Positions 7,824-14,952 of a stretch of 64,000 nt of DNA are shown piece after piece. The notes under the pieces are model-generated. The model saw only the letters and a list, made by a program, of their open reading frames with translations. It was not told the origin of the DNA and ran no database searches. Each line of letters begins with the position of its first letter. Positions within the stretch are counted from its first letter, which is position 1. The position numbers were made by a program, and so were the translations under genes. This stretch comes from Prochlorococcus sp. scB245a_519A13 (GTDB lineage: Bacteria; Cyanobacteriota; Cyanobacteriia; PCC-6307; Cyanobiaceae): the NCBI GenBank assembly GCA_000634415.1, contig JFNH01000118.1, positions 1-64,000 on the forward strand, given 5' to 3'.

Positions 7824-7909
7824 TCAAGGTTTAATAGTCCGAATTAGGCTACACTTACTTCTCTAAAAGTACTGATAGCAACATAAGTCTCAGTTATAGC
7901 TTCATTTTT

Positions 7910-7960
7910 GCGGGTTCTTTGGGAGCACTAGGTCGCAGGTTCGAATCCTGTCGCCCCGAT
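7910..7960 (+). repeat. tRNA-Pro 3' fragment (attachment-site-like), between modules B and C
   Basis: Matches the tRNA-Pro gene from the anticodon stem to the 3' end with one mismatch (T at 7916), and identity continues into the flank (TCAGTTATAGCA). The 5' half is missing. Such a displaced tRNA 3' end is the usual scar of an element that inserted into a tRNA gene and supplied a new 3' end. No recombinase gene is visible in the adjacent modules. Confidence 0.9.
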
Positions 7961-8010
7961 CAGTTATAGCAATGGATTACAAATATTCGAGTTAGTCTTA
8001 TATTGAGAAA

Positions 8011-8030
8011 GGAGCGCTAGGGTTATGTAC
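8011..8030 (+). repeat. short repeat containing GGAGCGCTAG and TATGTAC
   Basis: GGAGCGCTAGGGTTATGTAC resembles 12653-12672 (GGAGCGCTAGATGTATGTAC) at the other end of module C. AGCGCT is a palindrome, and the unit resembles the GGGAGCACTAGG core of the tRNA fragment. Confidence 0.5.
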
Positions 8031-8064
8031 TTTGTATATACTTGTGCCTTACTTTTACAGGAAA

Positions 8065-9192
8065 TTATTTATCCCATAGATGAATTGTCAAATCTTTGTT
8101 ATGAGTCAATTCATTAAATTTATCAATTTCAAGATTAGTGTTGTACATAATCATTGGCAATTCCATTTCATGTAATGAGCCATGGGCGCGATAACCTTCA
8201 TCTAAGGTTTCATATTCTTCATCTGCTTCTCCAAACATAGTATTTTTATCACCTTCGACAACCAAATCACCAATATGATGAATACTAGTTTTATATTTAT
8301 CAGCAATATACTTACTATCATAAACTTCATCAACTCCCTCAAGAGATTTTATGATATCTCTAACAGGCTCTTTATCTTCAGGATCCTTTAGCCATATCCA
8401 AGAGCACCCAGTATAGTTTTTGTGATGTTTTATATAGTAATCTCGCTCTGGAGACAATGCGAATAACAAAGGTATACCTCTGTTTTCACAGACTTTGGCT
8501 AAATTCCAACATCTAGTTTTTTTGTTCATACTATGGTCAGCTGTTAGAAGAATGGCTGCATCTGGAGCACATTCAGTTATCTCTCCAAGTCTTGCATCCA
8601 TTTTTTGAAGATGTAACTGTGAGCCTATTTCCTCAGGAGCCCATCTATGCATCGGATAATCAGTTATGTGCACATAAATTAAGTCGATAGATTTATCCTT
8701 TTTTAATAAATAAATTGCTGCATGCCAAAGCCAATCATTAACTTCAGAAGAATAAATATGAGCAGGTTCACCAATAGCTTCAACTAAATCTTTCGGTGGA
8801 TTTTCTGCAGTTATTGCGATATCAGCAGAATCTCCAAAAAGCTCAGTTGATTTCTTTTTGGAGCTTAAAACTGCTACCTTTTTGTTACGCTTTTTTCCTT
8901 TAATAAAAACCGAATCAACCTTTATTAGGTTTTTGTCATTCATGTACTCAGGAGTACCACTTTCGCGATTAAAATAAGAATTTGCAATGATTCCATGATC
9001 TTTAGGCCATGAACCGGTTGCGATGCCTACATTATTTACGTTCGTGACACTTGGATAACATCCTGATACTTTTTTAAATAACCCTTCTTTAATTAATTTA
9101 TTCTTTATTACGGGTAAATTAGTTCCTTCAAGATATGTTAGACCAAAACCATCTAACATCCCAATGACACATCTTTGATTTTCAACTAGCAT
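8065..9192 (-). CDS. phosphonoacetate hydrolase-like enzyme (alkaline phosphatase superfamily)
   Basis: The fold is that of the nucleotide pyrophosphatase/phosphodiesterase branch of the alkaline phosphatase superfamily. Expected metal and catalytic positions are visible: Asp14 (GMLDGFG), the nucleophile Thr50 (YPSVTNVNN), Asp/His in HITDYPMH, Asp-His in LTADHSM, and a late His in RAHGSLHEME. The segments around TNVNNVGIATG and DHGIIANSYF resemble PhnA-type phosphonoacetate hydrolases, which split the C-P bond of phosphonoacetate to acetate and phosphate. It is first or last in a unit with phnE, phnC and phnD, supporting a phosphonate substrate. No signal peptide, so it acts in the cytosol. 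The exact substrate is inferred. Confidence 0.75.
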   Translation of the reverse strand: MLVENQRCVIGMLDGFGLTYLEGTNLPVIKNKLIKEGLFKKVSGCYPSVTNVNNVGIATGSWPKDHGIIANSYFNRESGTPEYMNDKNLIKVDSVFIKGKKRNKKVAVLSSKKKSTELFGDSADIAITAENPPKDLVEAIGEPAHIYSSEVNDWLWHAAIYLLKKDKSIDLIYVHITDYPMHRWAPEEIGSQLHLQKMDARLGEITECAPDAAILLTADHSMNKKTRCWNLAKVCENRGIPLLFALSPERDYYIKHHKNYTGCSWIWLKDPEDKEPVRDIIKSLEGVDEVYDSKYIADKYKTSIHHIGDLVVEGDKNTMFGEADEEYETLDEGYRAHGSLHEMELPMIMYNTNLEIDKFNELTHNKDLTIHLWDK

Positions 9193-9256
9193 TTAAATTC
9201 TATTTTTTTTAAATTATTTTCCTTAGGTTAAATATGATTTAAGTAGAAATTAAGCT

Positions 9257-10057
9257 CTAATTATTAATATATTTGTTCCGAATATTCACACTTAATTGTT
9301 CAACAATAATTACAAGGATAAAAATTAAAATTAATATTGTGGATGCTTGATCATAATTAAACATTTCCATTGCAACTTTTAATTCAATACCAATTCCTCC
9401 TGCTCCAACTAATCCTAAAACTACAGATGAACGTACTGCTTTTTCAAGACTAAATAATGAAGTATTAATAAATGAAGGTAAGACTTCAGGGAGTACTGCA
9501 CAAAAAATTATTGCTATTTTTGAAATACCTATTGCCTCCAATGCTTTTTGAGGTTTTTTTTCAATCTCTTCCATGGCTTCTGCAAAGAAACGCCCAGAGA
9601 ATCCAATAGTATCAACAATTATGGTGAGGGTCCCAGCTGAGGTACCAAGTCCAATAGTCGCAACAAAGAAAATTGCCCAGATAAGATCTGGAATCGTTCT
9701 GAAAAATGCAATTAAGCCTCTAGAAATTTTATACAATTTTGGAATTGGACTTAGTTCTTTAGCCGCAAATATTGCCAAAGAAAATCCTCCCAATATTCCT
9801 ACAAATGTCCCTACAAATGCTATCTGTAAAGTCTCAAGAATCGATTTCAAAAGAGGGAAAATCCTTGAAAAATTTGGAGGTAGCATTTCACTAAGAAGAC
9901 GAATCATATATGGCACACCTTTTAACAACTCAAGAGGTGATAAACCAACTTGCTTACTAGACCAAATGAAAAACAATAGAACTAAAAGGTATGAGAAATA
10001 AACTAAATTATTTGTTTTATCCCATCTTGGAGGTAAATCTCTATAATTATTTTTCAT
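9257..10057 (-). CDS. phnE: phosphonate ABC transporter, permease
   Basis: Inner-membrane channel subunit for phosphonate uptake. Several hydrophobic helices are seen (LVYFSYLLVLLFFIW near residues 18-32, LQIAFVGTFVGILGGFSLA near 75-93, and others to the C-terminus). The coupling loop EALEAIGISKIAIIF near 165-180 is the EAA contact to the ATPase. Length of 266 residues is normal. It starts 2 bases after the phnC stop, so the two are co-translated. Confidence 0.88.
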   Translation of the reverse strand: MKNNYRDLPPRWDKTNNLVYFSYLLVLLFFIWSSKQVGLSPLELLKGVPYMIRLLSEMLPPNFSRIFPLLKSILETLQIAFVGTFVGILGGFSLAIFAAKELSPIPKLYKISRGLIAFFRTIPDLIWAIFFVATIGLGTSAGTLTIIVDTIGFSGRFFAEAMEEIEKKPQKALEAIGISKIAIIFCAVLPEVLPSFINTSLFSLEKAVRSSVVLGLVGAGGIGIELKVAMEMFNYDQASTILILIFILVIIVEQLSVNIRNKYINN

Positions 10058-10059
10058 TT

Positions 10060-10839
10060 TTATGCAGCATAAAATTCATCAACATCAAGTTCATTAAGTT
10101 CTTTAGATTTAATATTTATTTTGATTACTCCATCTTTCAAACCAATTACTCTATTTGCATAATGTTCAGCATGCTTTAGGTCGTGAGTTGTAAAAAATAG
10201 CGTAATTCCTTGCTTTAAAGTGAGATCTTTTAGAAGGTTCATAACTTCAATTCCAACCTTTGGATCTAGACTTGCGACAGGTTCATCAGCGATCATTAAC
10301 TTGGGTTTTTGCATTAGAGCACGTGCTATTGCTACCCTTTGAGATTCCCCTCCAGAAAGTGTATTAACGTTATTCTTTGCAAAATTTTTTAATCCAACTT
10401 GATCTAAACAATTCAGAGCCCTAGATCTAATTTCAGAGGGAGCAAATGCCTGATACCATAATCTAGGATTTGGGTGGGAATTTAAAGATCCATGAATAAC
10501 ATTACTTAAAACGCTCAACCTTGGTACTAAATTATGAGTCTGCCAAATAAAAGCAATATCTCGTCTATAAAACTTTAGTAAATTATTATTTTTCATATTC
10601 AAGCGTATCTGATTAGTATAAATTTCTCCTTTTTCAATATTTGTTAAACCTAAAAGACATTTGATTAAAGTAGATTTTCCACTACCATTAGATCCAATTA
10701 GTGCAACTGATTCTCCATAACTTACATTTAAATTTATTTCTCTTAAAACTTTTTTATTTTTATAAGACTTACTTAAATTAGTTACTTTTAATATTTCATG
10801 AGAATCTCTTAGAATAGATGATTTTGTAAACTTTTCCAT
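10060..10839 (-). CDS. phnC: phosphonate ABC transporter, ATP-binding protein
   Basis: Cytosolic ATPase that powers phosphonate import. It has Walker A (GSNGSGKST, near residue 48), the signature LSGGESQRVAIARAL, Walker B LMIADEPVASLD and the switch histidine in FFTTHDLKHAE. About 15 extra residues precede the usual domain start (LKVTNLSKSYKNKK). Lies between phnD and phnE in the standard order D-C-E. Confidence 0.92.
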   Translation of the reverse strand: MEKFTKSSILRDSHEILKVTNLSKSYKNKKVLREINLNVSYGESVALIGSNGSGKSTLIKCLLGLTNIEKGEIYTNQIRLNMKNNNLLKFYRRDIAFIWQTHNLVPRLSVLSNVIHGSLNSHPNPRLWYQAFAPSEIRSRALNCLDQVGLKNFAKNNVNTLSGGESQRVAIARALMQKPKLMIADEPVASLDPKVGIEVMNLLKDLTLKQGITLFFTTHDLKHAEHYANRVIGLKDGVIKINIKSKELNELDVDEFYAA

Positions 10840-10877
10840 GAGATTCTCTTGAAAAAAATAATAAAGAAATTTCTAAT

Positions 10878-11765
10878 CTACAAAAATTTATTAAATTTAT
10901 TTACTCCAATGGTTTTATACATTGATCGCACGTAATCATAATCGCTATCTTTTGTATTAGGTAAAAATTGCATTCCAGTAAATTTCTTATTATCTTCTCC
11001 AAGAAGTATTGCACTTATCATTTCATCAGAATTCTTAGACAGAGCACTTTTTATTTTATTCACGGATTTTTTATCTAAACCTTTTCTATAAAGCAAAATA
11101 TCATTAGGCAAATCTCGACTTCTAGCAATAACTTTAAATGCACCTGGTTGATACTGTTTATCAATTGATCTTAATTTCAAAAACTTATCATTGGTTGTAG
11201 CAAATGCAGCGACATCACCTCTTTTGAGTGCTTCCCAACCAACTTTAACGCTTGTATGAAAAGGCTTTATATCTCTTAAAGGATTTAGCCCTGCATCTTT
11301 CATAACTTGAAAAGGAGCCAAGTGCTTTGAGGTGGAGCCAACTGATCCCATTGCAACTTTTTTATTCTTAAGATCTTTTACATCTTGTATTGGACCATCA
11401 GCCATTACGACAATAGAATTAAAATAATCTGGTCTTGAAAACCCTACGAGAGTTTGGGCATCTGTCTTATTTTTAAAAATTACGTATTCTGCAGGGCCTG
11501 TTAAAACTAAATCAATCTTTTTATTTCTCATAGCTTCAACTGCAGCTGTTCTATTCGGAACAGGGTAAAACTCAATATTTAATCCAGTTTTTTCAATCAA
11601 TTTATCTCTGAAAGGACCAAACTCAGTTTGCAATTGTTCCATTCCTTCTAGGTCAGTAATTGCGAAATTAATAATTTCTTGTGCAATTGCAGAGACTGAC
11701 ATTGCTGAAGACGCTAGAATCCCTATAGCAAGGACTTTTGTTTTAGAAAAAAAACTCTTTAACAT
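10878..11765 (-). CDS. phnD: phosphonate-binding periplasmic protein
   Basis: Captures phosphonate (or phosphite) in the periplasm and hands it to PhnE/PhnC. The signal peptide ends near AIA/QEI (residue about 28). The family core follows: IEFYPVPNRTAAVEAMRNKK, LTGPAEYVIF, KKVAMGSVGSTSKHLAPF and GDVAAFATTN. The SVGSTSKH stretch forms the phosphonate-oxygen site in family structures. It is the first gene after the divergent promoter region shared with the PhnZ-like gene. PhnD proteins differ in ligand preference (phosphite, methylphosphonate, 2-aminoethylphosphonate), and sequence inspection does not settle which. Confidence 0.88.
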   Translation of the reverse strand: MLKSFFSKTKVLAIGILASSAMSVSAIAQEIINFAITDLEGMEQLQTEFGPFRDKLIEKTGLNIEFYPVPNRTAAVEAMRNKKIDLVLTGPAEYVIFKNKTDAQTLVGFSRPDYFNSIVVMADGPIQDVKDLKNKKVAMGSVGSTSKHLAPFQVMKDAGLNPLRDIKPFHTSVKVGWEALKRGDVAAFATTNDKFLKLRSIDKQYQPGAFKVIARSRDLPNDILLYRKGLDKKSVNKIKSALSKNSDEMISAILLGEDNKKFTGMQFLPNTKDSDYDYVRSMYKTIGVNKFNKFL

Positions 11766-11895
11766 TTTTTGAGTAGTTGATACCCAAAGAATAAAGAATA
11801 TTCATCTTTTAAAGTTATGTTTTTTTTAGAGGGAATTTAAAAAAAGTTTAAGTTCAGATTAATTTTTAAAAATACAAAAACTTTTTTTTTCATTT

Positions 11896-11914
11896 CTTAA
11901 TTACTTCTTAATTC
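11896..11914 (+). promoter_or_regulatory. Pho-box-like tandem repeat
   Basis: CTTAATTA CTT CTTAATTC: two 8-base units spaced by 3 bases match the cyanobacterial PhoB-site pattern (Py)TTAA(Py)(Py)(T/A) with 11-base period. The second unit misses only the last position. It lies in the 186-base gap between the divergent phnD and PhnZ-like genes, ending 37 bases before the latter, a fitting place for control by phosphate starvation. Confidence 0.5.
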
Positions 11915-11951
11915 AAATCAATTAATATCACTTTGTTTTTAATGAAATTAA

Positions 11952-12548
11952 GTGAAATACAAAACTATAAAAAATTTCAAAAACAAATTACAAGATTCTG
12001 ATAACGATGAATTTGCTGATTTATTATTTGATTTTATTAAGGAGGAAGGAAAAACTGCTTATGATGAATCTGTCTCTCAATTACAACATGCTCTCCAAAC
12101 AGCATCACTCGCTCGCACTGAAGATGGCAGAAGACATATAGTAATTGCTTCTTTATTGCATGATATAGGTCATCTTTTTATTGAAGAGAATGACGCAAAA
12201 AAAATAAAAGATCTTAACCATGAAATTATTGCTTCAAATTTTTTAAAAGATTTTTTCTCTGAAAAAATCACGGAAAGTATCCGCTTACACGTTGTCGCAA
12301 AAAGATATTTATGCTCAATCGATAATTCTTATTATGAGAGATTAGCTAAATCATCTAAAAAAAGCTTTGTGGTTCAAGGTGGAGCTTTAGAAAAAAAAGA
12401 GATTATTGAACTGGAAAATAATATCTACTTTAAAGACGCAATTCAATTAAGGAAATGGGACGATAGAGCCAAGGTTTCTCTAAAAGAAGTTGAAGAATTA
12501 GATACTTATAAAGAAATGATTGTTGCCGAAAGATTTGCTAATTATTAA
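11952..12548 (+). CDS. phnZ: PhnZ-like HD-domain di-iron oxygenase
   Basis: PhnZ cleaves alpha-hydroxyphosphonates with O2 at a mixed-valence di-iron site, releasing phosphate. Metal ligands of an HD oxygenase line up: His46 (QLQHALQ), His70-Asp71 (LLHDIGH), His74, His90 (DLNHEII), His113 (RLHVVAKRY) and a late Asp in KWDDRAK. The diagnostic stretch HVVAKRYL followed by SYYERLAKSS and VQGGAL closely follows PhnZ. Tyr37 and Glu39 lie where PhnZ has its substrate-gating Tyr and Glu, though the Tyr is one residue displaced. GTG start. It is divergent from phnD. Its usual partner PhnY, which makes the hydroxyphosphonate, is not in the window. Confidence 0.82.
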   Translation: MKYKTIKNFKNKLQDSDNDEFADLLFDFIKEEGKTAYDESVSQLQHALQTASLARTEDGRRHIVIASLLHDIGHLFIEENDAKKIKDLNHEIIASNFLKDFFSEKITESIRLHVVAKRYLCSIDNSYYERLAKSSKKSFVVQGGALEKKEIIELENNIYFKDAIQLRKWDDRAKVSLKEVEELDTYKEMIVAERFANY

Positions 12549-12622
12549 AAATATTGTTAATTGCACATTTTATAGATCGAATTTTCCAAAAAAACTGTCA
12601 AACCTAAGACCTAATTAACAGA

Positions 12623-12672
12623 GAGCACTATGTCGTAGAGGGGAGCGCTAAGGGGAGCGCTAGATGTATGTA
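12623..12672 (+). repeat. degenerate tRNA fragment and GGGGAGCGCTA repeats
   Basis: GAGCACTATGTCGTAG (12623-12638) differs at two of 16 bases from the tRNA-Pro stretch GAGCACTAGGTCGCAG. It is followed by AGGGGAGCGCTA twice in tandem, then GATGTATGTAC, which resembles the repeat at 8011. It looks like an older, decayed insertion scar before the clean tRNA fragment at 12789. Confidence 0.5.
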
Positions 12673-12788
12673 CAAACTAAATATAAGTACATAAATAGTT
12701 CAATATGCTGTCTCAAATCAGTTCCACTTACCTAGATATAATATAGTTATAGCTTCATTTTATTGGATATTCTCAAATGATCAAAGGA

Positions 12789-12834
12789 GTGCTTTGGGAG
12801 CACTAGGTCGCAGGTTCGAATCCTGTCGCCCCGA
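12789..12834 (+). repeat. tRNA-Pro 3' fragment (attachment-site-like), right end of module C
   Basis: Forty-six bases match the tRNA-Pro gene exactly, from GTGCTTTGGGAGCAC in the anticodon arm to the acceptor end CGCCCCGA. About 30-45 bases upstream, AGTTATAGCTTCATTTT repeats a sequence that precedes the fragment at 7910. It closes the phosphonate module. Confidence 0.9.
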
Positions 12835-13009
12835 CTCTTAAAAACCAAGTCATACTAGCGAGTTACCCAGACTCGTTTTTTAATGGGAAATTGACATCAC
12901 TCTCGTTATGTAAATTTGACGTAAATTTGAGATTTACTTAAAATTTCAGTTATCCAAAATTTATTTTTTGAAAGCCGATCTACAATAAGGTCAATTATCT
13001 ACTTTTTTA

Positions 13010-13388
13010 ATGTCAAGTACACAAGCTATAGAAAATTTAATTGATGGTTATGCAATCAGTGAAGATTCTTCTTTTCTAGTACCGAATGCAACTGAAGAAT
13101 TTTTTTGGATGTAATGCCAAGTGGAAAACCAATCTATGCGTAGGGGTTAGTTGGAATGTTTGATAGTAAAGACATAGTTGCAGAATCCTCAGAACTAATC
13201 AAAACCCACAAAATCGAAATTTACGGTAAATAGAATACTCAGTTTTCACTTTGAATGAAATCTTCAGTTACAAAGGGAATCAAAATAAAGATATTTCAAC
13301 TGACACTTACATATTTAAAAATGAAAACGGTACATGGAAATATGCCTGGATGCAAAGATCAAAAGGAACTACTGATATGAAAACTTAG
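13010..13388 (+). pseudogene. broken NTF2/SnoaL-like gene
   Basis: Starts MSSTQAIENLIDGYAISED and stops after 34 codons (FFWM then stop). Coding-like pieces continue in other frames: SSELIKTHKIEIYGK, then FTLNEIFSYKGNQNK and NENGTWKYAWMQRSKG to the end. At least two frame changes and several stops are needed to read through. The order and aromatic ending resemble NTF2-like small-ligand proteins. After it, an orphan C-terminal piece (GKLRLGYPKSIIPEE, ending at 13473) may belong to another decayed gene. Confidence 0.6.
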
Positions 13389-13477
13389 GAATAAAAAAGC
13401 TGAATACTTGCACCGCAGGTAAATTAAGGCTTGGTTATCCTAAATCAATAATCCCTGAAGAAATACCTTTTTAATTA

Positions 13478-13795
13478 ATGTTGCGACTTCTTCCGTTACC
13501 GATTTTTATTTGCATTTATCTATTCTCTTGGTGGAGATGTAAAAAAAATATTATCGCTAGTGATAAGCAACTACAACCTTGCATTAATTGGGCATATATA
13601 AAAAATTTACCGCTCCCACCAAAACCTTCTTTTGTCGAGTTTTATATTGTTTATGTCTCTTCTTTTTTTAAATTTCCCTTTGGGATAATCATTCAACAAC
13701 TACCTTTTGCGAAGAAAGTAAGATACTACGAAAGAGAAATGAAATTAATATTTGATAAATGGAATCTAGAAAAGATTAAAAAAATAATTAGCTAG
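13478..13795 (+). CDS. membrane-anchored hypothetical protein (105 aa)
   Basis: An N-terminal helix (LLPLPIFICIYLFSWW) is followed by a basic stretch, a proline-rich segment (LPLPPKPSF), a second hydrophobic stretch around 55-75 and a charged C-terminus (YEREMKLIFDKWNLEK). No family recognised. Ends 1 base before the convergent small gene at 13797. Confidence 0.55.
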   Translation: MLRLLPLPIFICIYLFSWWRCKKNIIASDKQLQPCINWAYIKNLPLPPKPSFVEFYIVYVSSFFKFPFGIIIQQLPFAKKVRYYEREMKLIFDKWNLEKIKKIIS

Positions 13796-13796
13796 T

Positions 13797-13910
13797 TCAT
13801 TGATATATCTGGAGTAAAAATATATAAATTCCTAATAATACAAATATTGCTACACCTACTCCTATAACTGTAGTGGGTTGATTATTCCAAAAATTAGTTA
13901 ACAATTCCAT
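13797..13910 (-). CDS. 37-residue one-helix membrane protein
   Basis: A short polar start (MELLTNFWNNQPTT) is followed by one helix (VIGVGVAIFVLLGIYIFLL). Composition and size match the many tiny membrane proteins of Prochlorococcus. It follows the small gene at 13923 by 12 bases in the same direction. Confidence 0.55.
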   Translation of the reverse strand: MELLTNFWNNQPTTVIGVGVAIFVLLGIYIFLLQIYQ

Positions 13911-13922
13911 TGATTGGGAAGT

Positions 13923-14048
13923 TTAAATTTTTTTAGCTCTATGAGCTCTATTCATGACTTTTCTTAAAATATTATTTTTAATTGATAAATCAGAAATACA
14001 ATAAAGAGTTAAAAACAAAACTACTTTTGCAAAAAATGAGATTTGCAT
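13923..14048 (-). CDS. 41-residue hypothetical protein
   Basis: Hydrophobic start MQISFFAKVVLFLTLYCIS, then a basic tail (NILRKVMNRAHRAKK). Likely one membrane helix with a positive cytosolic end. Probably co-transcribed with 13797-13910. Function unknown. Confidence 0.5.
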   Translation of the reverse strand: MQISFFAKVVLFLTLYCISDLSIKNNILRKVMNRAHRAKKI

Positions 14049-14234
14049 AATAAAAATAACTCTACAATCATAAAAGCAAATTTCATTAAAACTGCCAATT
14101 TTTTAGAAGACCTTATAGTGAGATTTTTAATAGTTGGATACGAAAGACTGAAAAAAAAATGCAACTAGCTCAACCGTCTTATCGTCCGGAGAAGCTACTA
14201 TTAGATATAAGATAGAGTTAGTAGAAAGAGACTT

Positions 14235-14385
14235 ATGAGGGAGTTGGAAGAAAATACTATCGAACAAATAAGAACTCTTCTTAATTTATTTAGAACAAAC
14301 AGATCTATTAAAAAACAAGGATATTCTAAGATGCTTAGATGTAATAGCAAGAGAGTATGGCGGAGAAGTAGTTGACAAAAATTAA
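14235..14385 (+). pseudogene. frameshifted small gene
   Basis: Reads MRELEENTIEQIRTLLNLF, after which the good coding continues one frame over as EQTDLLKNKDILRCLDVIAR, then EYGGEVVDKN and stop. A single-base indel near 14280-14290 explains this. The stop directly abuts the ATG of the next small gene. Just upstream, another short frame (MQLAQPSYRPEKLLLDIR at about 14159) may be a further remnant. Confidence 0.45.
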
Positions 14386-14569
14386 ATGGCAAATCCAGAT
14401 CAAAAAACAATATTGCTAGAACAAGCTTATGGCGAACTAAAGGCAATTTACACCAAGTTACAAGCCCAATCTGGAGACAGATATGTAAGTAAAAACTTTA
14501 CTTTGAGAACTTGGGAGGGTTTATGAAAAAGATATTGATGAGAACTATGACATAGATTGGGAAGTTTAA
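14386..14569 (+). pseudogene. small hypothetical gene with 3' frameshift
   Basis: Reads MANPDQKTILLEQAYGELKA as a 46-residue frame ending in LRTWEGL at 14526. One base further, coding resumes as YEKDIDENYDIDWEV and stop (14569). One extra T in the GGGTTTATG region would account for this. The last 17 bases (GATTGGGAAGTTTAAAT, 14555-14571) recur at 13912-13928, so a second copy of this 3' end lies nearby. The 46-residue version may still be made. Confidence 0.45.
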
Positions 14570-14684
14570 ATAAGTTTATTTGATATTCTTTTGCTATGAA
14601 TTAATTGAGGCCAAACCTCGTCAGCACACTCTACGTTTGCTGCAAGACATAAATTGATTCTATATAGTTGCGAATCGATTTAAT

Positions 14685-14719
14685 AACCCTTTCAGTAGTT
14701 GGAATTTCTGGAAGGGTTT
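14685..14719 (-). terminator. hairpin after the 51-residue gene
   Basis: AACCCTTTCAG and CTGGAAGGGTT pair with one mismatch around a 12-base loop. It begins 5 bases past the stop of the minus-strand gene at 14724. There is no strong T-run on that side, so it may be a weak terminator or a processing/stability hairpin. Confidence 0.45.
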
Positions 14720-14723
14720 CTTG

Positions 14724-14879
14724 TTACTGATATTTATTTAGTAATCGGTTATAAATTACCAGCAATACTATTACCCCAACTATTCCATAAATTGCATGGT
14801 ATGGGTCGTGGTGATTATGCCAAAGCTCCTTTAAAAATAACTTCAATACTTCATAGCTATTGCCCAATGAGAATAACAT
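14724..14879 (-). CDS. 51-residue histidine-containing one-helix membrane protein
   Basis: Starts MLFSLGNSYEVLKLFLKEL, then a striking HNHHDPYH cluster, then one helix (IYGIVGVIVLLVIYNRLL) and a short tail. The His cluster next to the membrane could bind a metal or cofactor, but this is only a possibility. A frame on the opposite strand (14699-14887) has poor composition and is rejected. Confidence 0.6.
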   Translation of the reverse strand: MLFSLGNSYEVLKLFLKELWHNHHDPYHAIYGIVGVIVLLVIYNRLLNKYQ

Positions 14880-14952
14880 CCATATGATTTTCTCTAATTA
14901 ATTTGCATAATTTCTTACAACTGTTAATTTTAGTGGGCTTCAACAAATTCAA

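Noticed and set aside
5955-7824. Repeats TCACGCAAAA as a CRISPR array
   Set aside because: Only a few copies, no regular spacers and no cas genes nearby.
9573-10001. Long + strand frame opposite phnE
   Set aside because: Antisense to a well-supported permease; proline/lysine-rich with no family features.
14201-14446. Minus-strand frame of 81 codons, leucine-rich
   Set aside because: Its composition is that of a shadow; the + strand carries better coding-like but frameshifted small genes.
3100-14600. Search for an integrase, transposase or replication gene in the tRNA-bounded modules
   Set aside because: No frame with tyrosine or serine recombinase, DDE transposase or primase motifs was found; mobility is inferred only from the tRNA scars.
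14699-14887. Plus-strand frame of 62 codons
   Set aside because: The opposite strand encodes a more convincing 51-residue membrane protein followed by a hairpin.
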